Source: Druceiella hillmani (taxonomy: Eukaryota > Arthropoda > Insecta > Lepidoptera > Hepialidae). From it: a stretch of DNA of 64,000 nucleotides. The notes beneath the pieces were generated by a model, which searched no databases, had not been told where the DNA came from, and saw only the letters and a program-made list of their open reading frames with translations. A program made the position numbers and the translations under genes. Shown piece by piece: positions 11,901 through 23,924 of the stretch. Location: positions 7,837,001 to 7,901,000 of the forward strand of contig JAYKKI010000016.1 in NCBI GenBank assembly GCA_039881145.1, read 5' to 3'. Numbering within the stretch: position 1 is the first letter of the stretch; each line of letters opens with the position of its first letter.

Positions 11901-12718
11901 ATAATATATTTAGATTGTTAAGTAACACAGAGTAGAGGAAAAAACTGTTAAATTTATTTTATACCACGAGTAATTAAAATTAATAGTACGGTATGATATT
12001 AATTGAATCATAAATACCAAGACAAAAGTGGTGAAAACTATTTAAGCCAGTGTAGTCGTGTGAAGTAATTAAATATGTCAACACAGCTTAGAATTAGCGG
12101 TTAAGTTTGTTTTGACCCAGTCTCAGGTTTTGTGTCTCACAATAGTTATAATTCCTAACGTTTATTCTACATAAATAACACAAACTAATTAATAATATAT
12201 CATTAAATATTTATTTGCCACTAATTATTCCTACATTAGTAAGTAATTAGCAAGTCGCGTTATTGGCACCTCGATGCATGTACTGTGCATACCATATTTC
12301 ATTTCAAACTCGTATATTTTATAAATTTACAATTTTATTGCATATTAAATACATATCCAAATAAAGGAATTTCTTAGCGGATGTTAATCAAGCATATGTG
12401 AGACATATATTGAAAATTAGTCGATATAGTCAAGGTATCAAGGAAATAATTTAAAAATAATTAACAAAGCAAGTAATGCTCTGGATTCCCTGATATCAGG
12501 CAGCTGAGTGATTTCTTAACAGTATTTAAACAAGAAGCAAGTAATGTCAGCCTCTAATTTGTATTAATGGTCAGCTCAAAGTAAGCCTTAGTAAAAAATT
12601 ATAATACAGATATACTTATTACAGATAAGGAATAGCTTTAAAAAAAATTGTTGTTTTTTATATCTGTATTTTGGATAACAAAATTTTATATAGATAAACA
12701 CATGTATTTTGCTACTTT
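11901..12718. other. AT-rich non-coding DNA
   Basis: Nothing recognisable beyond short AT-rich frames. Confidence 0.5.
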
Positions 12719-12850
12719 TAGGATTCCATACCTTGAAAGTAATAAACGGAACCCGTACAAGAAAATTCTCATATCCGTCCTTCTCTCCGTCTATAGGTAC
12801 ATAAATCGTTTAACGCAGAAGCTTGAAATTTGTCACAAGAGTAAAACATA
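12719..12850 (+). mobile_element. Fragment of 'ggttccgtacc' lepidopteran-type repeat
   Basis: Reads ggattccataccttgaaagt, then 'aaacggaaccc', 'tccgtccttctctccgtct' and 'cttgaaatttgtcac'. This is the order remembered for the common repeat with a 'ccgtccgtctgtc' block. Other fragments of the family lie at 30218, 30870, 46670, 47905 and 54480. Confidence 0.6.
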
Positions 12851-12998
12851 TTAATGCATATGTCACAATAGTAGGATATTTTATAGAGGAAAAATGAAGG
12901 CTCGAAATTATTTTTTCATTTCCTATATTGTAAGATAATAGCAAAGTAAGTTGGTTAAATTCCAAAACTACTTTTTTCAAAATTTTATGAATATTTAT

Positions 12999-13338
12999 GA
13001 AGTAAAACTTCTTTACAGACGCTTGACTTGGGGAGTAAGCTTATGAATGTGTGACGAGAGCGTTACGAAACGTGTGATCGGGCGAGGCGAACGGAAGTTG
13101 AGAGGGAGATATAAGTTAGTGAAGACAGAAAGAGAGAGAGTTACGTTTCGTATATTACTGTAGGGACAAGAGAGAGAGGTGCGAGCACACATTTTCTTTC
13201 TCTCTTTCTCTCAGAGCCAGTTATGTTTCGTATATCTAAGACACAGTGCAAGCCTGTTGTCTGTATCACACTGTAGGAGCAAGAGAGGGCAGTGCGCGCT
13301 CACATTTTCTTTCTCTCTTCCTCTCATAGCCAGTGCAT

Positions 13339-13394
<56 letters not shown>

Positions 13395-13567
13395 AGCGAG
13401 TTTGCTAGCGTTACGCGAACGGTGATTTTTTTAATTATTTTGTAATTTCATTTCGTTCTTGAACAATTTTACAAATTATTTTTAAAATTGTAAATTCATT
13501 TTAAAGTTCGTGTTTTGTGAATTTGAAGTTTTACTTCAGTCGTGTGGTCTAAAGCACACTCGTTTTT
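12999..13567. mobile_element. Non-autonomous TIR element, copy B
   Basis: Second copy of the element at 7366-7917, same orientation and highly similar throughout: gaagtaaaacttctttacag at the left, gaagttttacttcag and ggtctaaagcacactcgt at the right. The internal duplication is visible as 'actgtaggga' at 13157 and 'actgtaggag' at 13270 (offset 113). (AT)n at 13342-13394. It carries about 25 extra bases near 13480-13505 compared with copy A. Confidence 0.85.
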
Positions 13568-13713
13568 TTGATTTGTAATATTTATTCTAGAAATATCGTT
13601 GAAAATATTTATAATAAATATGTCTCTCCATCTCATAAACTGCTAAATTGAAAATTATATAAATTATAATATCACTAGAAGTTTACTTAAAATTTAATGC
13701 AAAAGCGAATACG

Positions 13714-13855
13714 TATGGCGGACTTATTAGAACAATCCCTTACAGCCAACTAGAACACAAGTCTAGCCTGTTCGATGAGCGACTGGAAATTTAACCCGAG
13801 TTGCTGAGATTCACCTCGCTGTCAAAGGCCAATCCAACACACACGGAAACGACAT
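13714..13855 (-). mobile_element. tRNA-derived SINE, diverged copy 2
   Basis: Shares atggcggacttatta, cttacagccaac, ctgttcgatgagcg and 'ccaacacac' with the copy at 33553-33715. It has an internal deletion, and the B box is degraded (tttaacccgag on +). Confidence 0.75.
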
Positions 13856-14029
13856 TTACCTATTTCTCTCTAAAAAATTACGGCTTTCCTCCTCAAATAG
13901 GGTTTATTAACATTTTAATAATATAGCACTATAACTACTTATATAAAAAAAATGTATATTCATCAGCACGTCCGACAAAAAATAAAACTCTACAAGTTTC
14001 CACATCTTTATCAAGCTAAAGCCAACTGT

Positions 14030-14335
14030 TGTGCAAGCTTTCAACGGACACATTGTTGCGTTCTATACAACCCGTCCCGCTGACACACTACCGCAATTGT
14101 GCGCACGACAATGTAAAGCGCAGACGGAGCGAGCACCATAGAATAGACGTCGCACGCAGAATGTCGCCGCATCGATCTCGTCGTGCCGGCCGGTGTACGT
14201 GATCGAATGCGGTTGACGTTAACTGTATCTTGAACTCGAGACAGTGTCACATCGAGGGAGAAGTGATTGACTTAAGGTGTGAGCGGCCGGTCATTTGTGC
14301 AAACTGTGCGCTTTATATTTTGGTACTTTACGTAG
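14030..14335. promoter_or_regulatory. CpG-rich patch, candidate promoter or first exon
   Basis: GC- and CpG-rich island in AT-rich flanks. A 69-residue minus-strand frame (14041-14250) is open, but it has no recognisable domain and its arginine/serine-rich make-up follows base composition. On the + strand the patch ends near a donor-like acgtag|gtaaaa at about 14331. Function is inference only. Confidence 0.3.
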
Positions 14336-14797
14336 GTAAAAAAAAATTACAAGAATTAAAATTTACTTCCTTAACAGAAAATAAACACTTATATAATTAA
14401 GTTTATAAAAAAGCAGAGGTCGATATATTCTAACAACTTTTTTAATAATTTAAAAATTGTGATATTAAATGACAGATGGAATGTTTCATAAACAAGTAAT
14501 ATTTACCACGTTTCGGAACCTAATATATTATTACGAAGTGTTTACGTTTAATGTCTGTTAATATTTTTGTAAAAAATGCTATTGTTTGAAATATATTGAA
14601 ATTTATGGTCGGAAAATGAAGTTCGGTGGGGCAGTATTTACTATACCAATACCTTGTTATATAAAAACAATAATGTTGCTATTTTTGTCCATGCCTTAAA
14701 GTCAGTAAAATTAAGCCCTTTATTTCATTTTTTAATGAATTTAATACTTACATAAGAAGCAAAGAGTTGAGTGTGAGACCTCTCACTGATGATCAAA

Positions 14798-15885
14798 AGT
14801 TAATAAATTTGGCTCTCCAATCATTTTTACGGTACTTTTTTTTTAATCTTAGTTCTCTAATTAATAATACGGTTGAGCTTTATAAACCTGAAAGCAATAC
14901 CTCACCTAGACTTGTTTGAGACTTATAATTTTACAACTTCCTAAGCGAAGCACATATACTTTGTGCGAGTAAATATACCTAATTTCTTTGTACTTACTAT
15001 CGCACTAAATTCAACGAAGCACTTTATAAATTCGTACAAAACTACTTTACCTGTAATAACAGTTTTTCCCGCTGCGTAAAGTTTTTCCACAGAAATAACA
15101 GGAGTTTAAATATACCCAGTTCCATATTTATATTTAAACTCATAGTGGAAAAACTAAATTTGAGATATAAAGAGTTATGTTCAAGTTATGGAAATGATTT
15201 AAAAACAACTAAAGTAATAATGATATAAGTACAGAACGCAATTCAATGTTTGTAAGGTTTATTTCTCTTGTAACTTTGAATAGATCAAAATAAAATACTA
15301 ACTTGATACAGCAACTAGTAGTCACTAATCACTGATAATTGTACTCGATGCACAATCTGTTATTGCGTATATATTTCACAACTCAAACCAATTTAAATAA
15401 AATTTAAAGAACCTCCTATAACCTTCGACATAACTTTTAAACTTGTTTATTTCAACTCACTTCCAACAATCAAAAATGTTTACTATTTAACAGAATATTT
15501 CAGAGTTTCACGTAGACATATTTAAAATTTTCGAAATTTACAATCTAATTAAACGTCAAATACTGTAAACAATATTTATCTACGTTTGAGTAGATTAATT
15601 ACTTTGACTAGTATATTTCAATTCGTTCATTCAACTACATGTCAGATATCTATTCGTTCTATCTAAGCTATCGTCAAATCACTCCAAACATCATTTTAAA
15701 ATGTGTAAAAAGGTTCTCCAAGAATAACAGTTAATACTGAAAATACATCGCATAAGTACTATTTATCATATGCAATTGTATGCAAATAACGATATGTGAA
15801 GAAATGAGAATTATGCATAAGAGGTTTTAATAATGTGCGAAATGGCGTGGAAGAAACCTATTTGCTATTTTGCGGAAACGAACAC
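14798..15885 (+). repeat. Tandem duplication, left copy (1,088 bp)
   Basis: Every block I compared with 15887-16974 is identical, with a constant 1,089-bp offset and no indel. It contains no supported gene. A short inverted pair, gtttttccac and gtggaaaaac, flanks atttaaact-type sequence inside it. Confidence 0.97.
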
Positions 15886-15886
15886 G

Positions 15887-16974
15887 AGTTAATAAATTTG
15901 GCTCTCCAATCATTTTTACGGTACTTTTTTTTTAATCTTAGTTCTCTAATTAATAATACGGTTGAGCTTTATAAACCTGAAAGCAATACCTCACCTAGAC
16001 TTGTTTGAGACTTATAATTTTACAACTTCCTAAGCGAAGCACATATACTTTGTGCGAGTAAATATACCTAATTTCTTTGTACTTACTATCGCACTAAATT
16101 CAACGAAGCACTTTATAAATTCGTACAAAACTACTTTACCTGTAATAACAGTTTTTCCCGCTGCGTAAAGTTTTTCCACAGAAATAACAGGAGTTTAAAT
16201 ATACCCAGTTCCATATTTATATTTAAACTCATAGTGGAAAAACTAAATTTGAGATATAAAGAGTTATGTTCAAGTTATGGAAATGATTTAAAAACAACTA
16301 AAGTAATAATGATATAAGTACAGAACGCAATTCAATGTTTGTAAGGTTTATTTCTCTTGTAACTTTGAATAGATCAAAATAAAATACTAACTTGATACAG
16401 CAACTAGTAGTCACTAATCACTGATAATTGTACTCGATGCACAATCTGTTATTGCGTATATATTTCACAACTCAAACCAATTTAAATAAAATTTAAAGAA
16501 CCTCCTATAACCTTCGACATAACTTTTAAACTTGTTTATTTCAACTCACTTCCAACAATCAAAAATGTTTACTATTTAACAGAATATTTCAGAGTTTCAC
16601 GTAGACATATTTAAAATTTTCGAAATTTACAATCTAATTAAACGTCAAATACTGTAAACAATATTTATCTACGTTTGAGTAGATTAATTACTTTGACTAG
16701 TATATTTCAATTCGTTCATTCAACTACATGTCAGATATCTATTCGTTCTATCTAAGCTATCGTCAAATCACTCCAAACATCATTTTAAAATGTGTAAAAA
16801 GGTTCTCCAAGAATAACAGTTAATACTGAAAATACATCGCATAAGTACTATTTATCATATGCAATTGTATGCAAATAACGATATGTGAAGAAATGAGAAT
16901 TATGCATAAGAGGTTTTAATAATGTGCGAAATGGCGTGGAAGAAACCTATTTGCTATTTTGCGGAAACGAACAC
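15887..16974 (+). repeat. Tandem duplication, right copy (1,088 bp)
   Basis: Direct copy of 14798-15885, separated by a single g at 15886. Left boundary 'agttaataaatttggctctc'; right boundary 'gcggaaacgaacac', after which the flank diverges (attgcat against gagttaa). Confidence 0.97.
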
Positions 16975-18683
16975 ATTGCATATAATTTAAAGAAATATTC
17001 ATGGCAAAATTACATTACAAATATTTATTGCGGTGGAATTTAACGTGAATATTACGTGTGAGTTTTTTTTTCATTAATGGTGCTTGGAATCCAAATAAGC
17101 TGGTTGATTTTAACAATTTACTTTTTTTGATTCGACAAAGTTCTCATTACAAAACAATTATAATATTATATCGTATTTTGACTTTTTACGCAAATTCTAT
17201 CAAAACTATTTCTTATATTACGCACGTCACAATAGCTTTATGACATATTCATTTTTCTATTTCAGATTGATTTAAATTTTGAAAAGATAAAATGAAAAAA
17301 ATTTGGAAATAACTTAACATTTAATACTCATATTAAAAATAAACAAAAAGAGATTTTGAAATTAACTTAGAATCAGTAACGCTTAAAACAGAAAACGAAA
17401 ACTATGTTATTAATAGAAGAAAACTTAAAAACCATTAAACTTATTCGGAAAACAACGATATATTTTTAGGATTAAGAACAGGACATATCGTGCATTATTT
17501 CTTTCAATGCGATGTTAAAAGAAATTCATCTTAATGATATTAATATTAAGTTTACCTAATTTGCATGAAAATATTTTATGTCTTCTTATTTTGCATTAAA
17601 ATAATAAACAAGGAAAAACAATTTAAATAAATATATTTCTAATTATCTACTTTATACTTAAACTTCCGCTCAGTCATTTTTTTAAAATTTGTTATTTAGA
17701 TTTATATCAATGATATCAACACAATAATAAAGTAAGAAAGTTATTAAAAGTACGAAAATAGTTCAGTCCACATCGGTTTACTAGATCGCTACATATCTGC
17801 AGACAACAAACTTGAAGTCTCTTTAAACGAGTTATGAAAGGATAACTTAAAATATATTTGCAAAGATGCCTTATTATGACTAAGCACCTGCGCCCACATC
17901 GCTTCTAATCCGCCTATATTTGGCGAAGCATGAAACAATAGCAGCCTCACAGTCAGCGCACTTACCTGAACTTGGAGGAGCAAATATATATGATTACGAA
18001 AATAGTAATCAACATAGATAACGAGTGTTTTGCGTCGACTGATTCAAAATAAACATAATCCCTAACAAAACAGGGTATTAGCCAAACAAGTTTCCTAAAG
18101 TGTATGTCCTTCAAGAGAAAATGGTTGAATGGTTGAAAGAAAGTACATTTTCTAATCCAAGAGAAACATTTTGTCATATAGTAATAAGTTTTAATGTAAA
18201 AAGAGAAGGAGCTATTTAAATGTGCTATTTATCAGTTCCTAGATCGGTTAGGACAGAACATAAAATCCATCGATGAATGCCAATTTACAGAATAGCATTA
18301 TCAAAAACGCTCCTTAAGTATTTAAATATTTGTATGTTATTTACATTGACAATATACGTGTGATGGGTATATTAAAGAAAATAGGAAAATACATGTAAAC
18401 TTTTGAAACCAGTATTCTTAAAGCGAAGTTATATTGAATATAACAATGATAGACATGGTATTTGTTACACTTGTATACATAAATACAGAATATAATAAAA
18501 AAATAAACAAAATGTATACTATTCACGATTGTTCTGTTCATCAAACTAAGAGTATTTGATGCGTGTTGCTGTGCGAAAAACATATTTTTTTTGTTAGGTT
18601 CATAGTTTTGGCAATTATTTTTTCAGGAACGATTGAGAATTATCAAATAGTTCCTGAAAACTTCACATTCAGTTTATAATACA
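16975..18683. other. AT-rich DNA, no supported gene
   Basis: Several 60-80 residue frames occur. Only the minus-strand frame at 17789-17983 is compositionally notable: its first third (ALTVRLLLFHASPNIGG) comes from a GC-richer 100-bp patch preceded by a pyrimidine stretch and AG. Nothing else recognised. Confidence 0.4.
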
Positions 18684-18824
18684 GAATAACCTGTATGAAT
18701 AGCAGTCACGTTTTTGTTACATCCTGTATGTATGTATTTACGGAAGCGTAAAAAAAATTCATCTCTATCATTCATACTGGTGAATTTTGCAGCAAAATAT
18801 CTATTATATTCTGTACGTATGTAT

Positions 18825-20281
18825 TAGTGATGTAACGAATATAGATTTTACACATTCGCCAATAAGAATGGTAATGCCAATATTCGGTATCAGTACCCGC
18901 GAGTGCGAATGCGAATGCCGCTACCGCCGTTTTAAATCGGGTGTCGTTTTTTTATGTATAAAAATTGACAACTGGGTACGAACACATTAACAATGAGTGT
19001 GACTAAGTCAATCCTTTTTCAAACAAAGGTATTTAAAAAACGGTTGTTTTGCTACTGACATCTGATCAATTTCTTCTTCTGTAGTATCACTGCTGACATG
19101 AATTTGTCATGGAATTATAGGTCAACTTGACAGAAAAATTATAGTATTGAACGCAAAAGTATTTTGATGGTATCAAAAATATCAAGGAAAAGTCATTGCA
19201 AAAATTTAAAATATTTTGTCATCATAGCAAATACTAAAAACACAAGCATAGCAAATATAAATACTAAAATAGGAAAAGTACAATGTATTGTTACAAAAGA
19301 AATGCTGGCACGAATGTGAAAAAAATGATTTCCTTACTACACGGTCAAGATACTATACTTCACATTAATTCAACTAGATGTTAAAGAGGTACTTAAGATG
19401 CAAGAAACAGTTGTTGTAGTGGTCATGAAATGTAAAAAATGGTAACATATTTTTTTAGTGAAATACAGCTCAAAATAAGACTAAACACTTGATAAAATGC
19501 ATTTTAAAATTTTACAAATAATGCATCACAAGGTAACCCGTTACATCTTTACAGGACGTAAAATCCGTTATATTTTTACAGGTCGAACAATAATAAAATG
19601 TAAAAACTGAATTCTGAAGAGCAGACGATAATGGAAAACTAACTTATTTACTCAAACCATTTGAAGAAATCACGAAAGATTGTGGTAATTTCTATGAATA
19701 ATTTGAGTTAACAAGTCAATCAGTGATTCCGTTAATTGCCAATTTAAAAAATAAATTGACGAATTTGATTTATTCGATTAATGCTTGGAGATATGACTAT
19801 CGTTTTAAAATAAGAACTCAATTGCAGATTTTTGCATTTGGGAAATTAAATATTGTATGTCGTGGTTTTTTTTCATACAAAGTAAAAATCTTGTGCTTAA
19901 ACAATTGATGAGTATTGCCAGCGAACGAACCTTGAGGAGCTGATCTCGTTTTCACACAGCCTAACCGATCATAAGAAGAAAAGGTATGGAAGCATTTAGT
20001 CTTAAAATGTTTTATTGCCTTGCTGCAATTTTGATTGTTGATAAATATTTTATTTTTATTTGTAAAACATGTAATGTTTAAAAAATCTCTGTTATGGTAT
20101 TTTATGTTAAAAGAACTCTGGTTTATTTTAGTTTTAATGAACTCTATGCGAATATTACATTATAATCGTATTCGCAAAATATTTAAATTATTTTCTCGAA
20201 TACGAATGCAAAAACGAATTTTAAAAAATACCCGAAAATTTGCGGACAAGAATGTGATTGCGAATATTCGTTACATCACTA
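18825..20281 (+). pseudogene. Decayed hAT-family DNA transposon with transposase remnants
   Basis: The ends are inverted: TAGTGATGTAACGAATAT at the left and its complement at the right (ending 20281), flanked by a shared 6-bp atgtat. Known hAT elements have short TIRs, often starting TAG or CAG, and 8-bp target duplications, so two target bases would have mutated or the family differs. Inside, on +, 19657-19770 reads PFEEITKDCG, then a stop, then VIPLIANLKNKLTNL, matching the region before the hAT dimerisation domain. 19917-19984 reads ASERT, a frameshift, then ELISFSHSLTDHKKKR, matching the C-terminal dimerisation motif. The N-terminal BED finger and catalytic core are not readable. Many stops and shifts make it non-functional. 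Subterminal gcgaat/attcgc words could be transposase-binding relics. Confidence 0.8.
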
Positions 20282-20283
20282 AT

Positions 20284-20324
20284 GTATACACAGGTGTAAC
20301 TTTGTGCAGTAAAGTTACACCTGT
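20284..20324. repeat. 17-bp perfect hairpin
   Basis: tacacaggtgtaacttt, 7-base loop gtgcagt, then the exact complement. It lies just outside the right end of the hAT-like element, in the host inverted-repeat element. Confidence 0.9.
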
Positions 20325-20565
20325 GTACATATGTAAAGAATGTAATAAAAACGTGTCTGTTATTCATACAGGTTATTCCATCCAAAAATTTACACAATTT
20401 AAATCGTGTTTATGAAAGAAAAAATCTTTTTTTTTTCGTATAAATCACAAATTGACAGTAATTTTTCAAAAATATTTTAGAATCTTCATGTAGTTTTTTA
20501 CCCATATTCTTGGTATCTTATTCACAATTATTTTCTGTAGAGTTTAATGTAAACAATTAACACAT

Positions 20566-20730
20566 ATGATGGACTTACTGCTACGAGAGTAATTTTTACA
20601 GCCAATTAATAGAATAGTCGAGTCTCGTGTGACGAGCTGCCAGAAATCGAACCCGGAGCCCCGCAGTACGCCGCGCTATCGATGGCTGTAAGCCTTTCAT
20701 CGACCCAACACATCACGACGAGGACGACGA
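20566..20730 (-). mobile_element. tRNA-derived SINE, copy 3
   Basis: Starts atgatggacttactgctacg on + and contains a recognisable B box on the minus strand (GGTTCGATTTC, from gaaatcgaacc). Shares the gccgcgctatcga..ggctgtaagcct and cgacccaacacatcacgacg blocks with the copy at 33553-33715. Confidence 0.8.
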
Positions 20731-23325
20731 GATTTATCTGTATGATTAAAAAAAACTCGATATTCCTATTCCATATTTACAATAAGATATCGTAACCTCG
20801 TCTGTTACGAATAAATCTCCTATTCTATCCCCAATTAAATAGGTAAAACGAGCTTAAGGTGGCGATGATTGGATCTTAATAAAAAGGTAATTAGCTTTCA
20901 ATATTCTGGTTTGATATTGTATGATTCACTATTATTACCATATTATCATTAGCTAATTGAGTAGATAAATCAAAACGTGAATTTAGTACACAATATTTTA
21001 TTATGATTATCATAACTTTTCAAAAAGTAATAACAAAGCTATAAATAAGTTTTTAAAAAATCATTATGGCCATTGTTCAATAAAACCAGTGGAAACTGAA
21101 AGTGGGTTGGGGAAATAATTTGTAAGTGGTTCCACAATTTATGTGTATTTTATAAACTTTCATTTCTGAAATCTTCGGGAAAAAAATTACTTCGAATGAT
21201 ACCTCACATGACCAAAATGCATATTTTTGAAAATTGATCAGAAAAATTTGTTTCATTTATTACTGAGCAAAATTTTATAATCGAACGTTGTGTGATTCTT
21301 ATTTAAAAGTCAAAGTTATTTAAGATATACGATATATTAGAGATTTTGAAGTAGTTAAGATGAGGATTAAATGATTAAATACGATGCAAAAAAGGCAAAT
21401 ATGAACGGCAAGCATCATTTGGTATATACACTTTAAATAGGCTACTAGAATTTAAAGGAGATCGGCTAAAATCACTGTTATATAAATTATATGAAAAATG
21501 ACATTGTTAAAAAGTTTAAATGAAAAAAGTTCGTTAACAGTTTTATTTAATTCATTAACCAGATAAATTAACGTTCTCGTATTTATTATGAACAGTAAAT
21601 GCTATTTCTGCGGGATTTTTTGGACGATCAAGATGAAACAAAGTGCAGGTAGTGTCTGGTTGTATTCTTCATAAACAGATGTAATATAATAATATATATA
21701 AGTCGTAGACCTGATCAGATTATCTAATTAAGTTTCACATCATGGGCCGAATGTCAATGTTATTTAATAGTTTTTTTTTAAATAATTTGAGCAATGGCTA
21801 TCATATTACAAAAAGGTCGATACTGACTTTTTTTATTTGTAAAAGTTGTCATACACATCATTTTTATTTCAAATAAGCAATTCATGGTATATTAAGAATA
21901 TAATATACACCCGTTTATAAAATTAACTGTTTTTGTTTTGTGTTATGAATACAACTTGAACTTTATTTTTTTGCTTTTTCCTGATCGTCCGCAGCTGAAT
22001 TGTTTGTCTTTTTTTTAACCCAGCCAGGCCTATTTTCAAGCGTCTTCTTTATAGACGATTTTACATGAATAACTTCTCAAATAAGGTCGACATTCTAAAC
22101 GCGCAATTCACGCGCGATGATTCATAACATCGTTCAGTGATTCATTAGCGTCTAGGTACGCAGAGTTCATTGGACCTCATAAGAATTTTAATAAATTTTA
22201 TACATCAATGTTTCGGACAATTTATCTTTGTCATAAAAGCTCGTGTATATTAAGTGGTTCTTTTAGAGTATATTAACTCGGGGATGAGTTACGATCCGTG
22301 TAATGATTGCAAAAGGGTTCTCAAAATATGGCGATTAGTTTTTGAGCTAATAGCAAAGGAGGCTCATCTGACTACGATTATGTGATTTTTTATATTAAAA
22401 CGGCTTTGCCTGGGAAAAAGGGACCATGACTGTTTTTATTTTATTAGCTTTTTATATAATAATTATAATATACTAAATGATTTTCTAAAAACTCTGAAAT
22501 AGTTAATTGTTTGTTTCTATTTGAGGTTCCGAATACGAATTTTCGTATTTCTAATTTTAATTATTTTCAAATTGCTGTATAATATTACAAGCCAATTTTT
22601 AGATCTTTAGGAATTGAATTTTGAAAAATATTTTCCTAATGTGACTTAGAAGCCAAGAGAATTTATGCGCTGGTCAGTTATTTTTATCTTAACTTGAGCG
22701 ATATAATAAACAATTTATTTCTATAGCAATACAACAACATTCCTATTAAAGTATACATTACACAAGTAAAAGAAATTTGCAGAATTAACACATTTTCATG
22801 TTGACTATGTCAACATATTAGGTTACTAAAATTATTTGAACTCTCCGTTAATAAAACATGAATATATGGGTAAGTGATTTCCCGTTTGTAGTTTGAAAAT
22901 TTAAAATAAAATGGGAAAGGAAGAAAATTTTACACAAAATAACAATGTCAGACCAATCGATTCATACAGGTGGTTATCAAAACGAAACGTTCCGCCTTGA
23001 CTTATATGTACATATATGAGAGTGCATTCTTACGTATGTGCATGCTCAGGGTTTTTATTTTAGTACCTAATGTACATATTTATAATACTTAGTTTTTTGT
23101 GCAAAGTCTTAGAAGTAACTAACTGATTAATGTTACAAAGAAGGTGCTTCTTCAATATGGACGTTCTTAGATTTAAACATTATAATTTAAACATAAACAC
23201 TTAAACTTTTTAATTTTTAGACAATTTCAATTTTATATTGAATTTAGATATTTCTTTGCTTTGAGCTATAATATCTATATCGTATTTGCCTTCTCAGGCC
23301 ACGCATATTTCCTATTTAGGTTTGA

Positions 23326-23330
<5 letters not shown>
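20731..23330. other. AT-rich non-coding DNA
   Basis: No gene, repeat family or long frame seen in about 2.6 kb. Confidence 0.55.

Positions 23331-23331
<1 letters not shown>

Positions 23332-23417
<86 letters not shown>
23332..23417. repeat. (AT)n microsatellite with CAT interruptions
   Basis: Long alternating AT run, interrupted twice by 'acat', followed by a T-run. Confidence 0.95.
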
Positions 23418-23704
23418 TTTTTTTTTTTTGGAAATAAATAAAGAGCAAGCAGTGTTAATTAAATTTTAATAGGCTCTGCAATAATTAATATGTGGATTAA
23501 ACAAGTTAACTATCAACTGATTACTTTCATATAACACTACAGTTTATTAATATTATGTAATAAATAACTCAAATGATGAGTAAATATTTGTTTTACTTTT
23601 TTATATGTACTAAAGTTAAATGAAACACATTAACGATATAGTTAATCATTGTTTAACCGTTTTATAAGAAAGCGCTATTTTGGAAAGCATTTACAATCAA
23701 ATTG

Positions 23705-23706
<2 letters not shown>

Positions 23707-23736
<30 letters not shown>
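23707..23736. repeat. (AT)n microsatellite
   Basis: About 15 AT dinucleotides. Confidence 0.95.
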
Positions 23737-23739
<3 letters not shown>

Positions 23740-23924
23740 ACACTGTCTACCAAGTAATAACTTAGTTGCATCATGTCTTTATATGTGTCTGTATATACCT
23801 ACCTATCTATTTATTTTGTTATTTTCTTGGTTACGTTAACCCAAATCAAACGAGGCCTACCCCTCATAAGTTTACTATAGGGCTGATTAATATCATAATT
23901 TCATATATTATTTTTAAAATTCTA

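Larger units (their letters stand above)
18684..20379. mobile_element. Inverted-repeat element interrupted by a hAT insertion
   Basis: The outer ends are inverted copies. The left arm, 18684 to about 18737, reads gaataacctgtatgaatagc and then cacgtttttgttacat. The right arm, about 20326-20379, reads attcatacaggttattc at its outer end. Only about 240 bp of this element remain outside the inserted hAT-like element. A 17-bp-arm hairpin (20284-20324) sits in its right half. The true target duplication is unclear. Confidence 0.75.

Noticed and set aside
13179..13445. 88-residue frame with Ile/Tyr repeat
   Set aside because: It lies inside the TIR element and runs through its (AT)n tract.
14041..14250. 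69-residue Arg/Ser-rich minus-strand frame in a GC-rich patch
   Set aside because: No recognisable domain, and composition explains the openness. Kept only as a candidate regulatory patch.
20035..20415. 126-residue open frame
   Set aside because: It crosses the end of the hAT relic and the outer element's right arm, and does not follow the transposase frame.
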